Shown here piece by piece: positions 7,139 through 15,315 of a stretch of 41,835 bases of DNA. The stretch comes from an uncultured Spirochaetales bacterium (lineage in GTDB: Bacteria > Spirochaetota > Spirochaetia > Sphaerochaetales > Sphaerochaetaceae). The translations under genes were made by a program, and so were the position numbers. The notes under the pieces were generated by a model. That model was not told the origin of the DNA. It ran no database searches and saw nothing but the letters and a program-made list of their open reading frames with translations. Where the stretch lies: contig CAKQRI010000014.1 in the NCBI GenBank assembly GCA_934271365.1, forward strand, positions 1 through 41,835. The letters are read 5' to 3'. Positions within the stretch are counted from its first letter, which is position 1, and each line of letters opens with the position of its first letter.

Positions 7139-8539
7139 ATGAATACAAGAATAAATATTATTCTGCTTATGCTTCTTAGCTTATTGCTTTATTCATGCAA
7201 TAATGATGCAAATGCTATACCGCCAGAGGCAAGCGATGTCACAGGTGATATCAATAACATAAGTATTAATGCCACAGCTCTTGCTGCGAAATCAATTAGT
7301 GTTGATGCCTTATCTGATTCGACAATAACAATAAGGAATATGGAAGAAGATTCCTTTTATTCAATATATCCAATGAACAAGAAGAGCAGAGAGGCTGCCA
7401 CAGGAAATCCAACATCTAAGTTCATTAAATCAGATCTCTCTACGTATCTTACAAGTGCAGGAGCAGATGGGACATTATCATTTAAGGGAAGCGAGATAGG
7501 AATCAGAGATGGGTCTTTTAAGATAATAAAGCTTAATGGTAAAGGAGACCGTAAGATAGATATAGAATCAGATGAACCATCATATGTTCTTCCTGATGGA
7601 AGGAAAATCTGGGAGGAATATTATCTTATTGATTCAGAAGAGCTTATTAAGAACACTCCAGCAATAACAGATCCTCATAGGGTTGTTATGATTAATAAAT
7701 CATTGGGAAGTGGTGCACTTTCGTCAAAAGGAGGCTATCATTCATCCGATTTTGGTGTACTTTTTGAAAAGTATGGATATATAAGATCTACAGTAATGGA
7801 CTTAACAAGTCCTGAATATAGGATAATCCCTATTTATAGTTCTTGCTCTGCTTATGATGGAAACCATGAAAACCATTCTCACGAAATAGTTTTTATTACA
7901 CCAAAGGAACTGAATGAAGGCGAGACGGTGAGGATAGATGAGGATACCTCATTCTATATTTCTGCCGATAGCAAGGACTCTGATGCTGAATATGTCTTGG
8001 AATTTTCTAGAAACAGTTACTCTGCATGTTATAGACAGGCTTCAGCTCTCTACAGAGATGGAACCCATAGGCCATACTTTACACCTATTGATAAAGAAAA
8101 TAGGATTATTTATGTAGGCAAGATTGATTCTGATTTCTTCTTCGACTGTATGGTAGTATCTTCAGATAATACTGTAGGTACTGTAACATTGAGAAAGGTT
8201 TCTGAAAAAGAACGTGGTTTATTATATTTGTACCTTGATGACGCGATAATATATTCTGAAATGTCTATATCGCCATCTATCTTCAATAATAAAGGCATAT
8301 TCACATTCATATTTTCAGAAAAGGCTGCTGCTTCAATAAAGAACAAGACAGCAGATATAAAAGGTCTGAATAGTGAAAAAGGAGATTATATAGATTTCTT
8401 CTCAGGGCCGATTGGCCGGAAAGGCTATGGAAATGAGTGTTTAGAAGCTGACGGAAGCTTTAGAGTCAGTGGATACAGAAGGCTTGAGACAATGACTGTC
8501 ATATCGAAGGAGAAAGATATAACATTAACTTTAAGATAA
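7139..8539 (+). CDS. Large exported lipoprotein of unknown function
   Basis: This 466-residue protein has a lipoprotein signal at residues 1-20: the hydrophobic core IILLMLLSLLL followed by YSC, with the cysteine at residue 20. The remainder is polar and probably beta-rich, without a domain I recognise. AGGGGG lies 6 nt before the ATG. A TTGACA at 7092-7097 lies upstream, but its -10 is poor. The gene is divergent from the GntR regulator and shares its 5' region, so it may be under the same control. It could be a surface lipoprotein; no function is proposed. Confidence 0.75.
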   Translation: MNTRINIILLMLLSLLLYSCNNDANAIPPEASDVTGDINNISINATALAAKSISVDALSDSTITIRNMEEDSFYSIYPMNKKSREAATGNPTSKFIKSDLSTYLTSAGADGTLSFKGSEIGIRDGSFKIIKLNGKGDRKIDIESDEPSYVLPDGRKIWEEYYLIDSEELIKNTPAITDPHRVVMINKSLGSGALSSKGGYHSSDFGVLFEKYGYIRSTVMDLTSPEYRIIPIYSSCSAYDGNHENHSHEIVFITPKELNEGETVRIDEDTSFYISADSKDSDAEYVLEFSRNSYSACYRQASALYRDGTHRPYFTPIDKENRIIYVGKIDSDFFFDCMVVSSDNTVGTVTLRKVSEKERGLLYLYLDDAIIYSEMSISPSIFNNKGIFTFIFSEKAAASIKNKTADIKGLNSEKGDYIDFFSGPIGRKGYGNECLEADGSFRVSGYRRLETMTVISKEKDITLTLR

Positions 8540-8546
8540 GAAAAGG

Positions 8547-8580
8547 AAAACTCCCAGGGTGCAATCACTTTGGGAGTTTT
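8547..8580. terminator. Bidirectional intrinsic terminator
   Basis: AAAACTCCCA (8547-8556) and TGGGAGTTTT (8571-8580) form a perfect 10-bp stem with T-rich flanks on both strands. It sits between the convergent lipoprotein and J-domain genes and serves both. Confidence 0.85.
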
Positions 8581-8593
8581 CATGAGCTTTGTT

Positions 8594-9184
8594 TCAGATG
8601 ATGCAGCAGCAGAATCTGAGCATTAAGAGAGTCAGGCAGAAATTAAGGATCCCGCTGCCTATGCTTGGTTTGTAGTGCCTATCTGAATACTCTCTATAGT
8701 AGTTTGTGCTGTTGTCCATCCTGTTTCTGAATGTCTGGTATTGTAGATTATCCGGCTCGAACTGAAGAGCTTTATCTATATCGCTCTTAGCTCCTGCTGT
8801 ATCTGATGAATACATCTTAGCAACTGCAGATAGATAGTACCATCTACCATTCCTCTTGTTTGAAGGAACAGCTCCAAGTGCTGTAAGAGCTTCCCTGTAT
8901 CTTCTTGCATTGATATAGCTTACTGCAGCCTGAAGTTCAATTGGCTCTTCATAGCCAGAGGAAGCACTGCTTCTATAGTAACTGCTGCTATCCTGATAGC
9001 CATAGCTTTTCTTATTCATTATTGCGTCATATGCAGCATTTATCTTCTGCATCTGCTCTGCTGCTTTCGGATCATTTCCGGTTACGTCTGGATGATATTT
9101 TTTGGCAAGGCTCTTATATGCCTTTTTTACCTCGTCATCACTTGCACCAGGAGTAAGACCTAAGATTTCATATGGATCACTCAT
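8594..9184 (-). CDS. J-domain (DnaJ-like) co-chaperone with TPR-like repeats and C-terminal hydrophobic tail
   Basis: This 196-residue protein has a canonical J domain at residues 3-68 with HPD at 31-33 (KKYHPDVTG), so it should stimulate a DnaK-type ATPase. A tyrosine/serine-rich linker follows. The region at about 90-165 (YINARRYREAL, YLSAVAKMY, DIDKALQFEPDNL) looks like TPR repeats. The C-terminus is hydrophobic and cysteine-rich (LTLLMLRFCCCII) and may anchor the protein in the membrane. There are no DnaJ zinc fingers. ATG 9184 overlaps the preceding stop (ATGA) with GGAG upstream, so it is the last gene of a coupled operon. Confidence 0.88.
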   Translation of the reverse strand: MSDPYEILGLTPGASDDEVKKAYKSLAKKYHPDVTGNDPKAAEQMQKINAAYDAIMNKKSYGYQDSSSYYRSSASSGYEEPIELQAAVSYINARRYREALTALGAVPSNKRNGRWYYLSAVAKMYSSDTAGAKSDIDKALQFEPDNLQYQTFRNRMDNSTNYYREYSDRHYKPSIGSGILNFCLTLLMLRFCCCII

Positions 9185-9981
9185 TGCTTCTTCTCCCTGC
9201 GGAATTTGGTCCAGATTCCACTGTAGATGATATTCCTTAGTATTGGTACACACTCATCAAGTGGCAGTCTTTCAAAGGCTTCAGAAGCACTTGCTGCTGC
9301 ATTTAGGAGCATTGCTTCTGCTTCTTTATCTGTCATCGAATCTGGGTATGGATTGAAATTTCCTTTTCTCTTATCTCTCTTTCTGTCATCCCATCCATCA
9401 ATAAGATAGATGAATCTTCCAAGTGCACATCCTAGAGCTCTGAGGTCCTCTGCAAAATGTGAGCTTTCATCTTTTACGAATACCTCTCCAAGCAGTTTTC
9501 CGAAAAATATGGAAAGCTGCTCTGGACTTCTGTTGTCTTTCTTCTCTTCACTCTGAATCGCAAAAAGATTCTTCTTTATTGCATTAGCCTGTCTTGGATA
9601 CTTCTCTTCTAGGTTTTCAGCAAGCTGCTTGAGCTTCTCTATCTTGCTCTTATCTTTGTTCTCATCCTGAAGGTTATCTAAAAGGGAGTAGTAATAAAGA
9701 AGCATCTGCATATCTGCAGCATATAACGATGATTCTGTAGTTATATATCTATGAGGCTTAAGCGGTCTGACTTTGCAGATTTCTTTTCCCTCAGTCTTCT
9801 TCTCGTCGAAGAGATCTGAAAGCAGCATTTCAAGAAAGACCATATCGAATGATAGCGATGATGTTCCTTTTGCTCCATATTCTTTATTGAGAACGTGGCA
9901 GAGCCCACAGTAATAGGCTCTGTATTCTTCTCTCATTGCTTTGTCTGCATTCTTTGCAGATAGAGTTACATACCCAAACAT
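9181..9981 (-). CDS. DUF5685-like protein
   Basis: This 266-residue, mainly helical protein begins MFGYV and has an EEYRAYYCGLCHVL segment near residues 19-32. That matches my recollection of the DUF5685 family, in which a CxxC near the N-terminus is conserved. It contains repeated acidic and helical motifs and a DGWDD(R/K)-type segment near residue 202 that could bind metal. The function is unknown. It is sandwiched between the zinc-ribbon membrane gene (2-bp gap) and the J-domain gene (ATGA overlap), so all three are probably co-translated and functionally linked. Confidence 0.75.
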   Translation of the reverse strand: MFGYVTLSAKNADKAMREEYRAYYCGLCHVLNKEYGAKGTSSLSFDMVFLEMLLSDLFDEKKTEGKEICKVRPLKPHRYITTESSLYAADMQMLLYYYSLLDNLQDENKDKSKIEKLKQLAENLEEKYPRQANAIKKNLFAIQSEEKKDNRSPEQLSIFFGKLLGEVFVKDESSHFAEDLRALGCALGRFIYLIDGWDDRKRDKRKGNFNPYPDSMTDKEAEAMLLNAAASASEAFERLPLDECVPILRNIIYSGIWTKFRREKKQ

Positions 9982-9983
9982 AG

Positions 9984-10520
9984 CTAGGTCCTCTTAATGA
10001 ACTCTTCTCCGCACTTTGGGCATTTGATCTTTATCTTTCCTTTTCCTCTGGGGACTCTTAGCTCAGCTCTGCATTTAGGACATTTGTAGTAAGCATATAT
10101 TTTCTCACTTTCCCTCTTTTCTGCCTTTCTGCGTCTCTCTTCTTCCTTCGCTTTAGCCTTTTCCTCTTTTGCCCTGGCTCTTTCTTCTGCTCCTGTGGGA
10201 GTTGCATTTCTATAGCCTGCGTAATTATTGTTATTTCCATTCCAATAATAGGTGTTATCAGAATGGCTGTAGTCAGCTTTCTTTCCGAAAATTGAAAGGA
10301 ACTTATCATTTTCCTCTCGTCTCTTTGCAATATTGGTACTCAGCATTCTGAAGCTTGAGTAGATAACCATAATGAGTGCTGCCGCATCTAGAATCATCTT
10401 TGCTGTCTCATTATCAACGACAGATGCGATAACGATAATCACTACAGCAGCTACAACTAGGAAAACAGATAAATGATCAGAGCCATTGCGTCTCTGAAAA
10501 TGGGAATTATTCTGAATCAT
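9984..10520 (-). CDS. Membrane protein with C-terminal zinc ribbon
   Basis: The protein is 178 residues. Two membrane segments (LSVFLVVAAVVIIVIASVV at about 17-35 and ILDAAALIMVIYSSF at about 43-57) are followed by an Asn/Tyr-rich linker and a highly charged Lys/Glu helix. A zinc ribbon ends the protein (CPKC ... CPKCGEEF). The ATG at 10520 is chosen because a promoter -10 ends 7 nt before it and there is no Shine-Dalgarno. The upstream ATG at 10556 would overlap the -35 element. It is the first gene of the J-domain operon. Its partners suggest a membrane-associated folding or assembly role (inference). Confidence 0.75.
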   Translation of the reverse strand: MIQNNSHFQRRNGSDHLSVFLVVAAVVIIVIASVVDNETAKMILDAAALIMVIYSSFRMLSTNIAKRREENDKFLSIFGKKADYSHSDNTYYWNGNNNNYAGYRNATPTGAEERARAKEEKAKAKEEERRRKAEKRESEKIYAYYKCPKCRAELRVPRGKGKIKIKCPKCGEEFIKRT

Positions 10521-10527
10521 AGTATTA

Positions 10528-10556
10528 AATATAGTAATAAGAAGTGGAGTTGCCAA
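10528..10556 (-). promoter_or_regulatory. Promoter giving an apparently leaderless mRNA for the zinc-ribbon/DUF5685/J-domain operon
   Basis: On the minus strand TTGGCA (10556-10551), a 17-bp spacer and TATATT (10533-10528) are followed by only 7 nt before ATG 10520. Transcription should start at or very near the A of the start codon. Confidence 0.65.
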
Positions 10557-10605
10557 CGCCGGTTTTCTCTATTTTCTTGTATTTTTTGTGTATTGGTGGA
10601 TTAAT

Positions 10606-11331
10606 ATGCTTATGAAGATTATTGCACATAGAGGCTGGAGCGGACGATATCCAGAAAATACGATGCTGGCCTTTGAAAAGGCTGCAGAGATAAAAGCGGA
10701 CGGAATAGAGCTTGATGTCCATCTGTCAAAAGATGGGGAAGTGATGATAATCCATGATGAAGCACTTGTCAGAACAACAGGACAAGACAGCGTTGTATCT
10801 GATTATACAAGGGCAGAGCTTGAGAGAATATCAGCAGGGCGTACGAAGAATGATGAATATGGCTTTACGCCGATTCCTTCTTTAGAGGAGTATCTCTCTT
10901 TTCTGAAAAAGACTGATCTGATGACTAATATAGAGCTTAAGACAGCTCCTATGTACTATCCGGGAATAGAGGAAAAGACTATAGAGCTTATCAGGAGATT
11001 CTCACTTGAAGATCGGATCATCTTCTCTTCCTTCAACTGGCTTTCTGTTATTAAGATGAAAAGACTCTGTCCGGAAATACCGGCTGGTCTTCTGATTTCA
11101 TCGCCTTCAATCAAGAATATCGGATATGAAATCCATGATTTAGGCCTTCAGGCATATCATCCTGACTATGCACTCTTATCTGATGAGAGTGTAAGAGAAT
11201 GCCACGAAAATGGTACAGAGATAAATGTCTGGACCGTAAATGATGAAGAGAAGATGAATAAATGCAGAGACTGGAATATTGATGGACTGATCACCAATAA
11301 TCCAGATCTTGCAATAAAGCTATTCAGATAG
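10606..11331 (+). CDS. Glycerophosphodiester phosphodiesterase
   Basis: This 241-residue GDPD-family TIM barrel shows the N-terminal signature IAHRGWSGRYPENT (the HR and E-N-T metal/active-site residues). It also has DGIELDVHLSKDGEVMIIHDE with the catalytic E-x-D and the general acid/base His. It hydrolyses glycerophosphodiesters to glycerol 3-phosphate and an alcohol, probably in the cytoplasm since no signal peptide is seen. ATG 10606 is preferred, with GGTGGA 5 nt upstream; ATG 10612 is an alternative. The 3' end overlaps the convergent nitroreductase gene by 12 bp. Confidence 0.92.
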   Translation: MLMKIIAHRGWSGRYPENTMLAFEKAAEIKADGIELDVHLSKDGEVMIIHDEALVRTTGQDSVVSDYTRAELERISAGRTKNDEYGFTPIPSLEEYLSFLKKTDLMTNIELKTAPMYYPGIEEKTIELIRRFSLEDRIIFSSFNWLSVIKMKRLCPEIPAGLLISSPSIKNIGYEIHDLGLQAYHPDYALLSDESVRECHENGTEINVWTVNDEEKMNKCRDWNIDGLITNNPDLAIKLFR

Positions 11332-12102
11332 GTCCTTGCACCACCTTTCCATAAAGACCCTAGTGCTTCTGTTCATTTCATCCATGAACTCTGAGGAGTA
11401 TTTGCGGTTGAAGTAGTGGTCTGCATATGTCTTAACATTGCCATGAGGCAGAATCTTATTTGCCTCATATCTTTCTGTATGCTTCTTATACATTTCTTCG
11501 CATTCTGCTACATCCTGCTTATGGTAGCTGTTCTTGAAGAAAATATACTTATCATCAGGTCTTAGAGTCATTTCCCCGCGTCTTTCCTTAGGATATCCGA
11601 AGATTATCATTGAAGCAGGTGCTGCAAGCGGAGGAAGCTCCAGAAGCTTCTGGAGTTCTTCATAATTCTCAATGATATCTCCGATGAAGCATGAACCAAG
11701 TCCTAAAGCTTCAGCTGCAATGACTGCAGTTTCTGATGCGATTATTGCATCCTGCATAGCAAGATGGAGATCTCCAACACCTGGATGCCTTACAGGCTTT
11801 CCAGTTCTTTCACTGCTTCCGCCTTCTTTAATCCAGGAGTACCATCTCTCCATGTCTGCAAGGAATACCCAGACTCCAGGTGCTTTCGAAATCATTATCT
11901 GATTGTCGCATATCTTTGCAAGCTTATTCTTTGTGTCCTGGTCTGTTACCTCTATGACAGAATACATTGTCATATTTCCAGCACTGGGAGCTCTGAGTGT
12001 CAGTTCCTTTAGCTTCTTCAGTGTGTCTTCTTCGATAGGCTTATCTTCAAAAGCCCTTATTGATCTTCTGTTTCCCAGAAGCTTTATCGTTTCATTATTC
12101 AT
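11320..12102 (-). CDS. Nitroreductase-family flavoprotein
   Basis: The protein is 260 residues. It has the FMN-binding N-terminal motif RRSIRAFEDKPIEED, then LRAPSAGNMTMYSV, and the conserved AAEALGLGSCFIGDI and ASMIIFGYPKERRG segments of the NfsA/nitroreductase fold. Such enzymes use NAD(P)H to reduce nitro groups, quinones or flavins; the substrate cannot be assigned. A C-terminal extension after residue 200 is longer than in minimal members. ATG 12102 is chosen because family homology begins there. It is divergent from an Rrf2 regulator that probably controls it. Confidence 0.87.
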   Translation of the reverse strand: MNNETIKLLGNRRSIRAFEDKPIEEDTLKKLKELTLRAPSAGNMTMYSVIEVTDQDTKNKLAKICDNQIMISKAPGVWVFLADMERWYSWIKEGGSSERTGKPVRHPGVGDLHLAMQDAIIASETAVIAAEALGLGSCFIGDIIENYEELQKLLELPPLAAPASMIIFGYPKERRGEMTLRPDDKYIFFKNSYHKQDVAECEEMYKKHTERYEANKILPHGNVKTYADHYFNRKYSSEFMDEMNRSTRVFMERWCKDLSE

Positions 12103-12214
12103 AATACAAAGAGTATTAGAGCTGTGAGATGTTTGCAAGACATTATATGTTGCATATGCCAAAGCTTATTCAGATTTCTTCCTGTATATGGATAATAGAG
12201 TGATAGGGGGACAT

Positions 12215-12631
12215 ATGATTATTTCAGCTAGAGGAAGCGATGCGCTTTTCATTGCTTCAGCTCTTGCTATGGATTCTTTTGACGCTATGGACTTTGTGCC
12301 AGCTTCATTTCTTGTGGAAAAATGCCATATAAGGCTTAAAAGGCTGAAGGATTCAGTTGAACCGCTTATAAAAGCAGGTATTGTTGAAGGTCGAAGAGGC
12401 GTCAATGGAGGATACAGACTAGTATCGTCTCCAGACTGCATTACTGTTTACGATATAATAAATATCACAGATAAAGCTTATAAGCGGACAATGAAGAGTG
12501 ATACTGAATCTGTATTCTTCTACTCTCTGATGTCAGGTCTTGATTTTGTTGTTGAAGGTTATTTCTACAACTACACAATCAAGATGCTAGGAGAGATTCT
12601 GGCTAATAGACTGAAATTAATCAGCGGCTAA
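12215..12631 (+). CDS. Rrf2-family transcriptional regulator
   Basis: This 138-residue protein has an Rrf2-type winged helix: SARGSDALFIASAL, VPASFLVEKCHIRLKRL, then the wing GIVEGRRGVNGGYRL and SSPDCITVYDIINI. Members sense Fe-S clusters, nitric oxide or cysteine status, usually through three cysteines. Here the usual cluster-binding cysteine triad in the linker is absent (only one Cys near residue 74), so a cluster-independent ligand is likely. AGGGGG lies 4 nt before ATG 12215. Its position divergent from the nitroreductase suggests it controls that gene. Confidence 0.85.
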   Translation: MIISARGSDALFIASALAMDSFDAMDFVPASFLVEKCHIRLKRLKDSVEPLIKAGIVEGRRGVNGGYRLVSSPDCITVYDIINITDKAYKRTMKSDTESVFFYSLMSGLDFVVEGYFYNYTIKMLGEILANRLKLISG

Positions 12632-13143
12632 TTGTTCCCAAAGATTTTATTGATTTCAGAGACATCATAAGAAACTCCATCGACTTTTAGTGATAAAAGC
12701 TTAATGTCTGCAATGCTATTGTATTCAGTTTTCGAGTAAATGGTATGGATATCGCCTTCCATTTTGAATGTGCTTAGTATAGACGCCGTAAATGGAAAGA
12801 TCGAATCGGTATTTGAGTATTTGTATGTTACCCTTCCGCTCAGATTGGAAACTTCAACTTTGCCTAAATTATATTCAGATAAATCTACAGTCGCAGAACA
12901 GTCTGAAAGAGTATAAGTTGAAGTCCTAGTTGAATAATCTAATGAGTCCTCAATATTCCCTTCCACAGGAATATTATTTTGATAACATAAAAGAAGCTGA
13001 TTTGTAGCATTTGAGCCTACTGCAAAAATCTTCTCTTCTTTTTCTGTCATCTTTGCCAGAGCAGGCATTTGTGATTCATTCTGGCACGATATAAGAGCAG
13101 AAAGCATTAAAAGTGAAAGTAAAATTAGTGATAATTTTTTCAT
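12628..13143 (-). CDS. Small lipoprotein of unknown function
   Basis: This 171-residue protein has a lipoprotein signal: hydrophobic LSLILLSLLMLSALI followed by SC, with the lipidated cysteine at residue 20. The mature part is rich in Ser, Thr and Asn and looks beta-stranded; I recognise no domain. AAGGGG precedes the ATG. Its 3' end overlaps the convergent Rrf2 gene by 4 bp. Upstream it shares the 11-mer TTAAAAATACC (13161-13171, plus-strand reading) with the other small lipoprotein gene ending at 19257. Confidence 0.7.
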   Translation of the reverse strand: MKKLSLILLSLLMLSALISCQNESQMPALAKMTEKEEKIFAVGSNATNQLLLCYQNNIPVEGNIEDSLDYSTRTSTYTLSDCSATVDLSEYNLGKVEVSNLSGRVTYKYSNTDSIFPFTASILSTFKMEGDIHTIYSKTEYNSIADIKLLSLKVDGVSYDVSEINKIFGNN

Positions 13144-13286
13144 TTGTGTGCCCCTTACTCTTAAAAATACCTTCCTTAAGAGGAAATGTCAATTGGAAAA
13201 AGTTTCATAAACGAAGGTGTGCAGGATTATATAGAGAGTGTTGTTTTACATACCAGAAATCATCATATTTGAAGATGAGAGATGGG

Positions 13287-13315
13287 TTGACAAAGAATAA
13301 ATTTGGTAATTATTC
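13287..13315 (+). promoter_or_regulatory. Promoter of the Fur-family/metal transporter operon, apparently leaderless
   Basis: A consensus TTGACA (13287-13292), a 17-bp spacer and TTATTC (13310-13315) are followed by 8 nt before ATG 13324. There is no Shine-Dalgarno, so the mRNA probably starts at or near the ATG. Confidence 0.6.
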
Positions 13316-13316
13316 T
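13294..13316. promoter_or_regulatory. Candidate Zur/Fur-family operator
   Basis: AGAATAA (13294-13300) and TTATTCT (13310-13316) form a perfect 7-9-7 inverted repeat covering the spacer and -10 of the promoter. Size and placement fit a Fur-family operator repressing its own operon. Confidence 0.55.
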
Positions 13317-13323
13317 CATTTTT

Positions 13324-13704
13324 ATGTCATACTCAACAGTACATAGAACTGAGATTCTTAATTTTTTCAGGGAAAACAAAGAAGAGGTATTCACTCCTGA
13401 TGAAGTAGCATCTGCTCTTTCTGAAATACCTCATAGCACAATATATAGGCTTCTGGGAAAGCTGAATGAAGAAGGGCTTATAGAGAAAGTGTCTGGTATC
13501 TCCAGAAAGGCGGGATACAGATTCTCAGATCCTGATTCATGTCCTCATCATCTTCATCTTCATTGCCAGAAATGCGGACATATAGAGCATCTATCGGAAG
13601 AGGAGAGTGAGAAGATTGCTGCGTTGCTGGAGAAGAGTGCAGATTTCCAGCCTTTTATGTCATCTACACTTGAAGGGATTTGCAGAGAATGCCGAAAGAA
13701 ATGA
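13324..13704 (+). CDS. Fur-family metalloregulator (Zur-like)
   Basis: The protein is 126 residues, slightly short for the family. A winged helix (FTPDEVASALSEIPHSTIYRLLGKLNEEGLIEKV) precedes the dimer/metal domain, with HHLHLHCQKCGHIEHL and the C-terminal CRECRKK. The two CxxC pairs make the structural zinc site, and the His cluster contributes to the sensing site. It overlaps the binding-protein gene (ATGA), and a palindrome covers its promoter, so it most likely represses this metal-uptake operon. Zinc is the likeliest metal; manganese is possible. Confidence 0.87.
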   Translation: MSYSTVHRTEILNFFRENKEEVFTPDEVASALSEIPHSTIYRLLGKLNEEGLIEKVSGISRKAGYRFSDPDSCPHHLHLHCQKCGHIEHLSEEESEKIAALLEKSADFQPFMSSTLEGICRECRKK

Positions 13705-14612
13705 AGAATATTCTGATATTTTTATTAACTTTAATGCTGATAATCTCTTGCGGCGGAAAAAACAATGCTGCAGATGATTCTTTCACTGTTGTTGCGATAG
13801 ACTTTCCATCATATGATGCTGCAAGATTCCTGCTTGGAGATGATGATAAGCTGGTAATGCTTCTTAAGCCAGGTGTAGAAATGCACAGCTATGAGCCAAC
13901 ACCTAAGGACATGATAGAGATTGCTGATGCAGATCTTGTTGTCTTTGCAGGCGGTCCATCAGATGAATGGGTATTCCATATTCTTGAGAGCACTGAGAAT
14001 ACCAGATATTTTACATTGATCTCTGCTGTTGAACCTCTTCTTGAGGAGCATGTTGAGGGAATGGAGCTGGATGATGATGACGATGAGATAGATGAGCATG
14101 TCTGGACTAGTCCTATCAATGAGATGGCTATTCTTAAATCGCTTTCAGAAAAACTATGTGAATTGACAGGAAAGAATGAGTATGAGGAACGTTTTGAAGA
14201 AGTTTCTGCAAAGCTGGAATCTCTTGATATGGAATTCAGGAGAATCGTGGCAGATGCAGATAGCAGAACACTGATTTTTGCATCACGCTTTCCTCTTAGG
14301 TACTTCACTGAAGAATATGGTCTTGATTATTATGCTGCTTTTCCAGGCTGTGCAGAAGAAAGTGAGCCAAGTGCCAAGACTATTGCATTCTTAATTGATA
14401 AAGCTTGTGAGTTAAATGTTCCATGCATACTGAATATAGAGCTCTCATCTTCGCTGATTGCCAATACAATCGCAGATGAGGCTGGATGCAAGGTCAAGGT
14501 ATTTCAGAGCATTCATAATGTAACGCCAGAGGATTACCGGAAAGGGGAGAATTACATAACTTTGATGGAACGGAATAAACAGGTGCTGAAGGAGGCCTTA
14601 AGTGCTTATTGA
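13701..14612 (+). CDS. znuA: Metal ABC transporter substrate-binding lipoprotein (ZnuA/AdcA-like variant)
   Basis: This 303-residue cluster A-I binding lipoprotein has a signal peptide ending LIISC, with the cysteine near residue 16. Likely metal ligands are His62 (EMHSYEPTPKD) and His133 (DEHVWTSP). The usual third histidine is replaced by Arg196 (ASRFPLRYFTEEYGL), and the C-terminal Asp region reads FQSIHNVT, offering His272. An acidic run, DDDDDEIDE, replaces the His-rich loop common in ZnuA. The pattern matches a variant clade I recall from gut Clostridia. The start overlaps the regulator's stop (ATGA). Confidence 0.83.
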   Translation: MKNILIFLLTLMLIISCGGKNNAADDSFTVVAIDFPSYDAARFLLGDDDKLVMLLKPGVEMHSYEPTPKDMIEIADADLVVFAGGPSDEWVFHILESTENTRYFTLISAVEPLLEEHVEGMELDDDDDEIDEHVWTSPINEMAILKSLSEKLCELTGKNEYEERFEEVSAKLESLDMEFRRIVADADSRTLIFASRFPLRYFTEEYGLDYYAAFPGCAEESEPSAKTIAFLIDKACELNVPCILNIELSSSLIANTIADEAGCKVKVFQSIHNVTPEDYRKGENYITLMERNKQVLKEALSAY

Positions 14613-15315
14613 TGTTGATGGAATTGCACTTGGATATGATGGAGATGCTATTCTTAATAATCTTTCTTTCTCTGTGAAAAAGGGAGATTATCTATGCATT
14701 GTAGGTGAGAATGGTACAGGAAAATCTACATTAGTGAAGACTCTGCTTGGCCTTATAGAGCCTTTAAGCGGCACTATATCTTACTCTGATGGGCTGAAGA
14801 AGTCAGAGATAGGATATCTACCACAGCAGAGTGCCATACAGAGGGATTTCCCATCTTCTGTAATGGAAGTCGTCCTATCTGGTTCTCTTAATAGGAGGAA
14901 AAGGCTGTTTGGATATTCTAAGGAAGAGAAGGCAAGGGCTGCAGGCATCCTTAAAAGGCTTGGAATGGAAGAATATGCAAGGCTTTCTTATCAAGAGCTT
15001 TCAGGAGGACAGCAGCAGCGTGTTCTGCTTTCCCGTGCGCTGATGGCTACAGAGAAGCTTCTATTGCTTGATGAGCCGATTACAGGCCTTGATGTCAAAG
15101 CTTCTAGTGAGCTCTATTCAATAGTGAGAGAGCTTAATCAGGGTGGGATATCAATAATAATGGTCACTCATGATATACATCCAGCTCTGAATGATGCAAA
15201 AACAATTCTTCATCTATCACATAAGAGATATTTCTTCGGCTCAAAAGAAGAATATTTCAGATCAGAACTCGGAAGGGATTTCTTAGAGGAGGCAGGACAT
15301 AGCCATGCTGAGTGA
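14602..15315 (+). CDS. znuC: Metal ABC transporter ATPase (ZnuC-like)
   Basis: This 237-residue ABC ATPase has Walker A GENGTGKST near residue 37, the Q-loop YLPQQS, signature LSGGQQQRV, Walker B LLLLDEP and the switch His in VTHD. The start codon is GTG 14602, set by GGAGG 6 nt upstream; it overlaps the binding-protein gene by 11 bp. The C-terminus ends HSHAE. It powers import through the following permease. The family also includes Mn/Fe importers, so the metal assignment rests on the neighbouring regulator. Confidence 0.92.
   Translation: MLIDVDGIALGYDGDAILNNLSFSVKKGDYLCIVGENGTGKSTLVKTLLGLIEPLSGTISYSDGLKKSEIGYLPQQSAIQRDFPSSVMEVVLSGSLNRRKRLFGYSKEEKARAAGILKRLGMEEYARLSYQELSGGQQQRVLLSRALMATEKLLLLDEPITGLDVKASSELYSIVRELNQGGISIIMVTHDIHPALNDAKTILHLSHKRYFFGSKEEYFRSELGRDFLEEAGHSHAE

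Noticed and set aside
12166..12441. Minus-strand reading frame of 91 codons
   Set aside because: It lies opposite the Rrf2 gene and looks like a shadow of its codon pattern.
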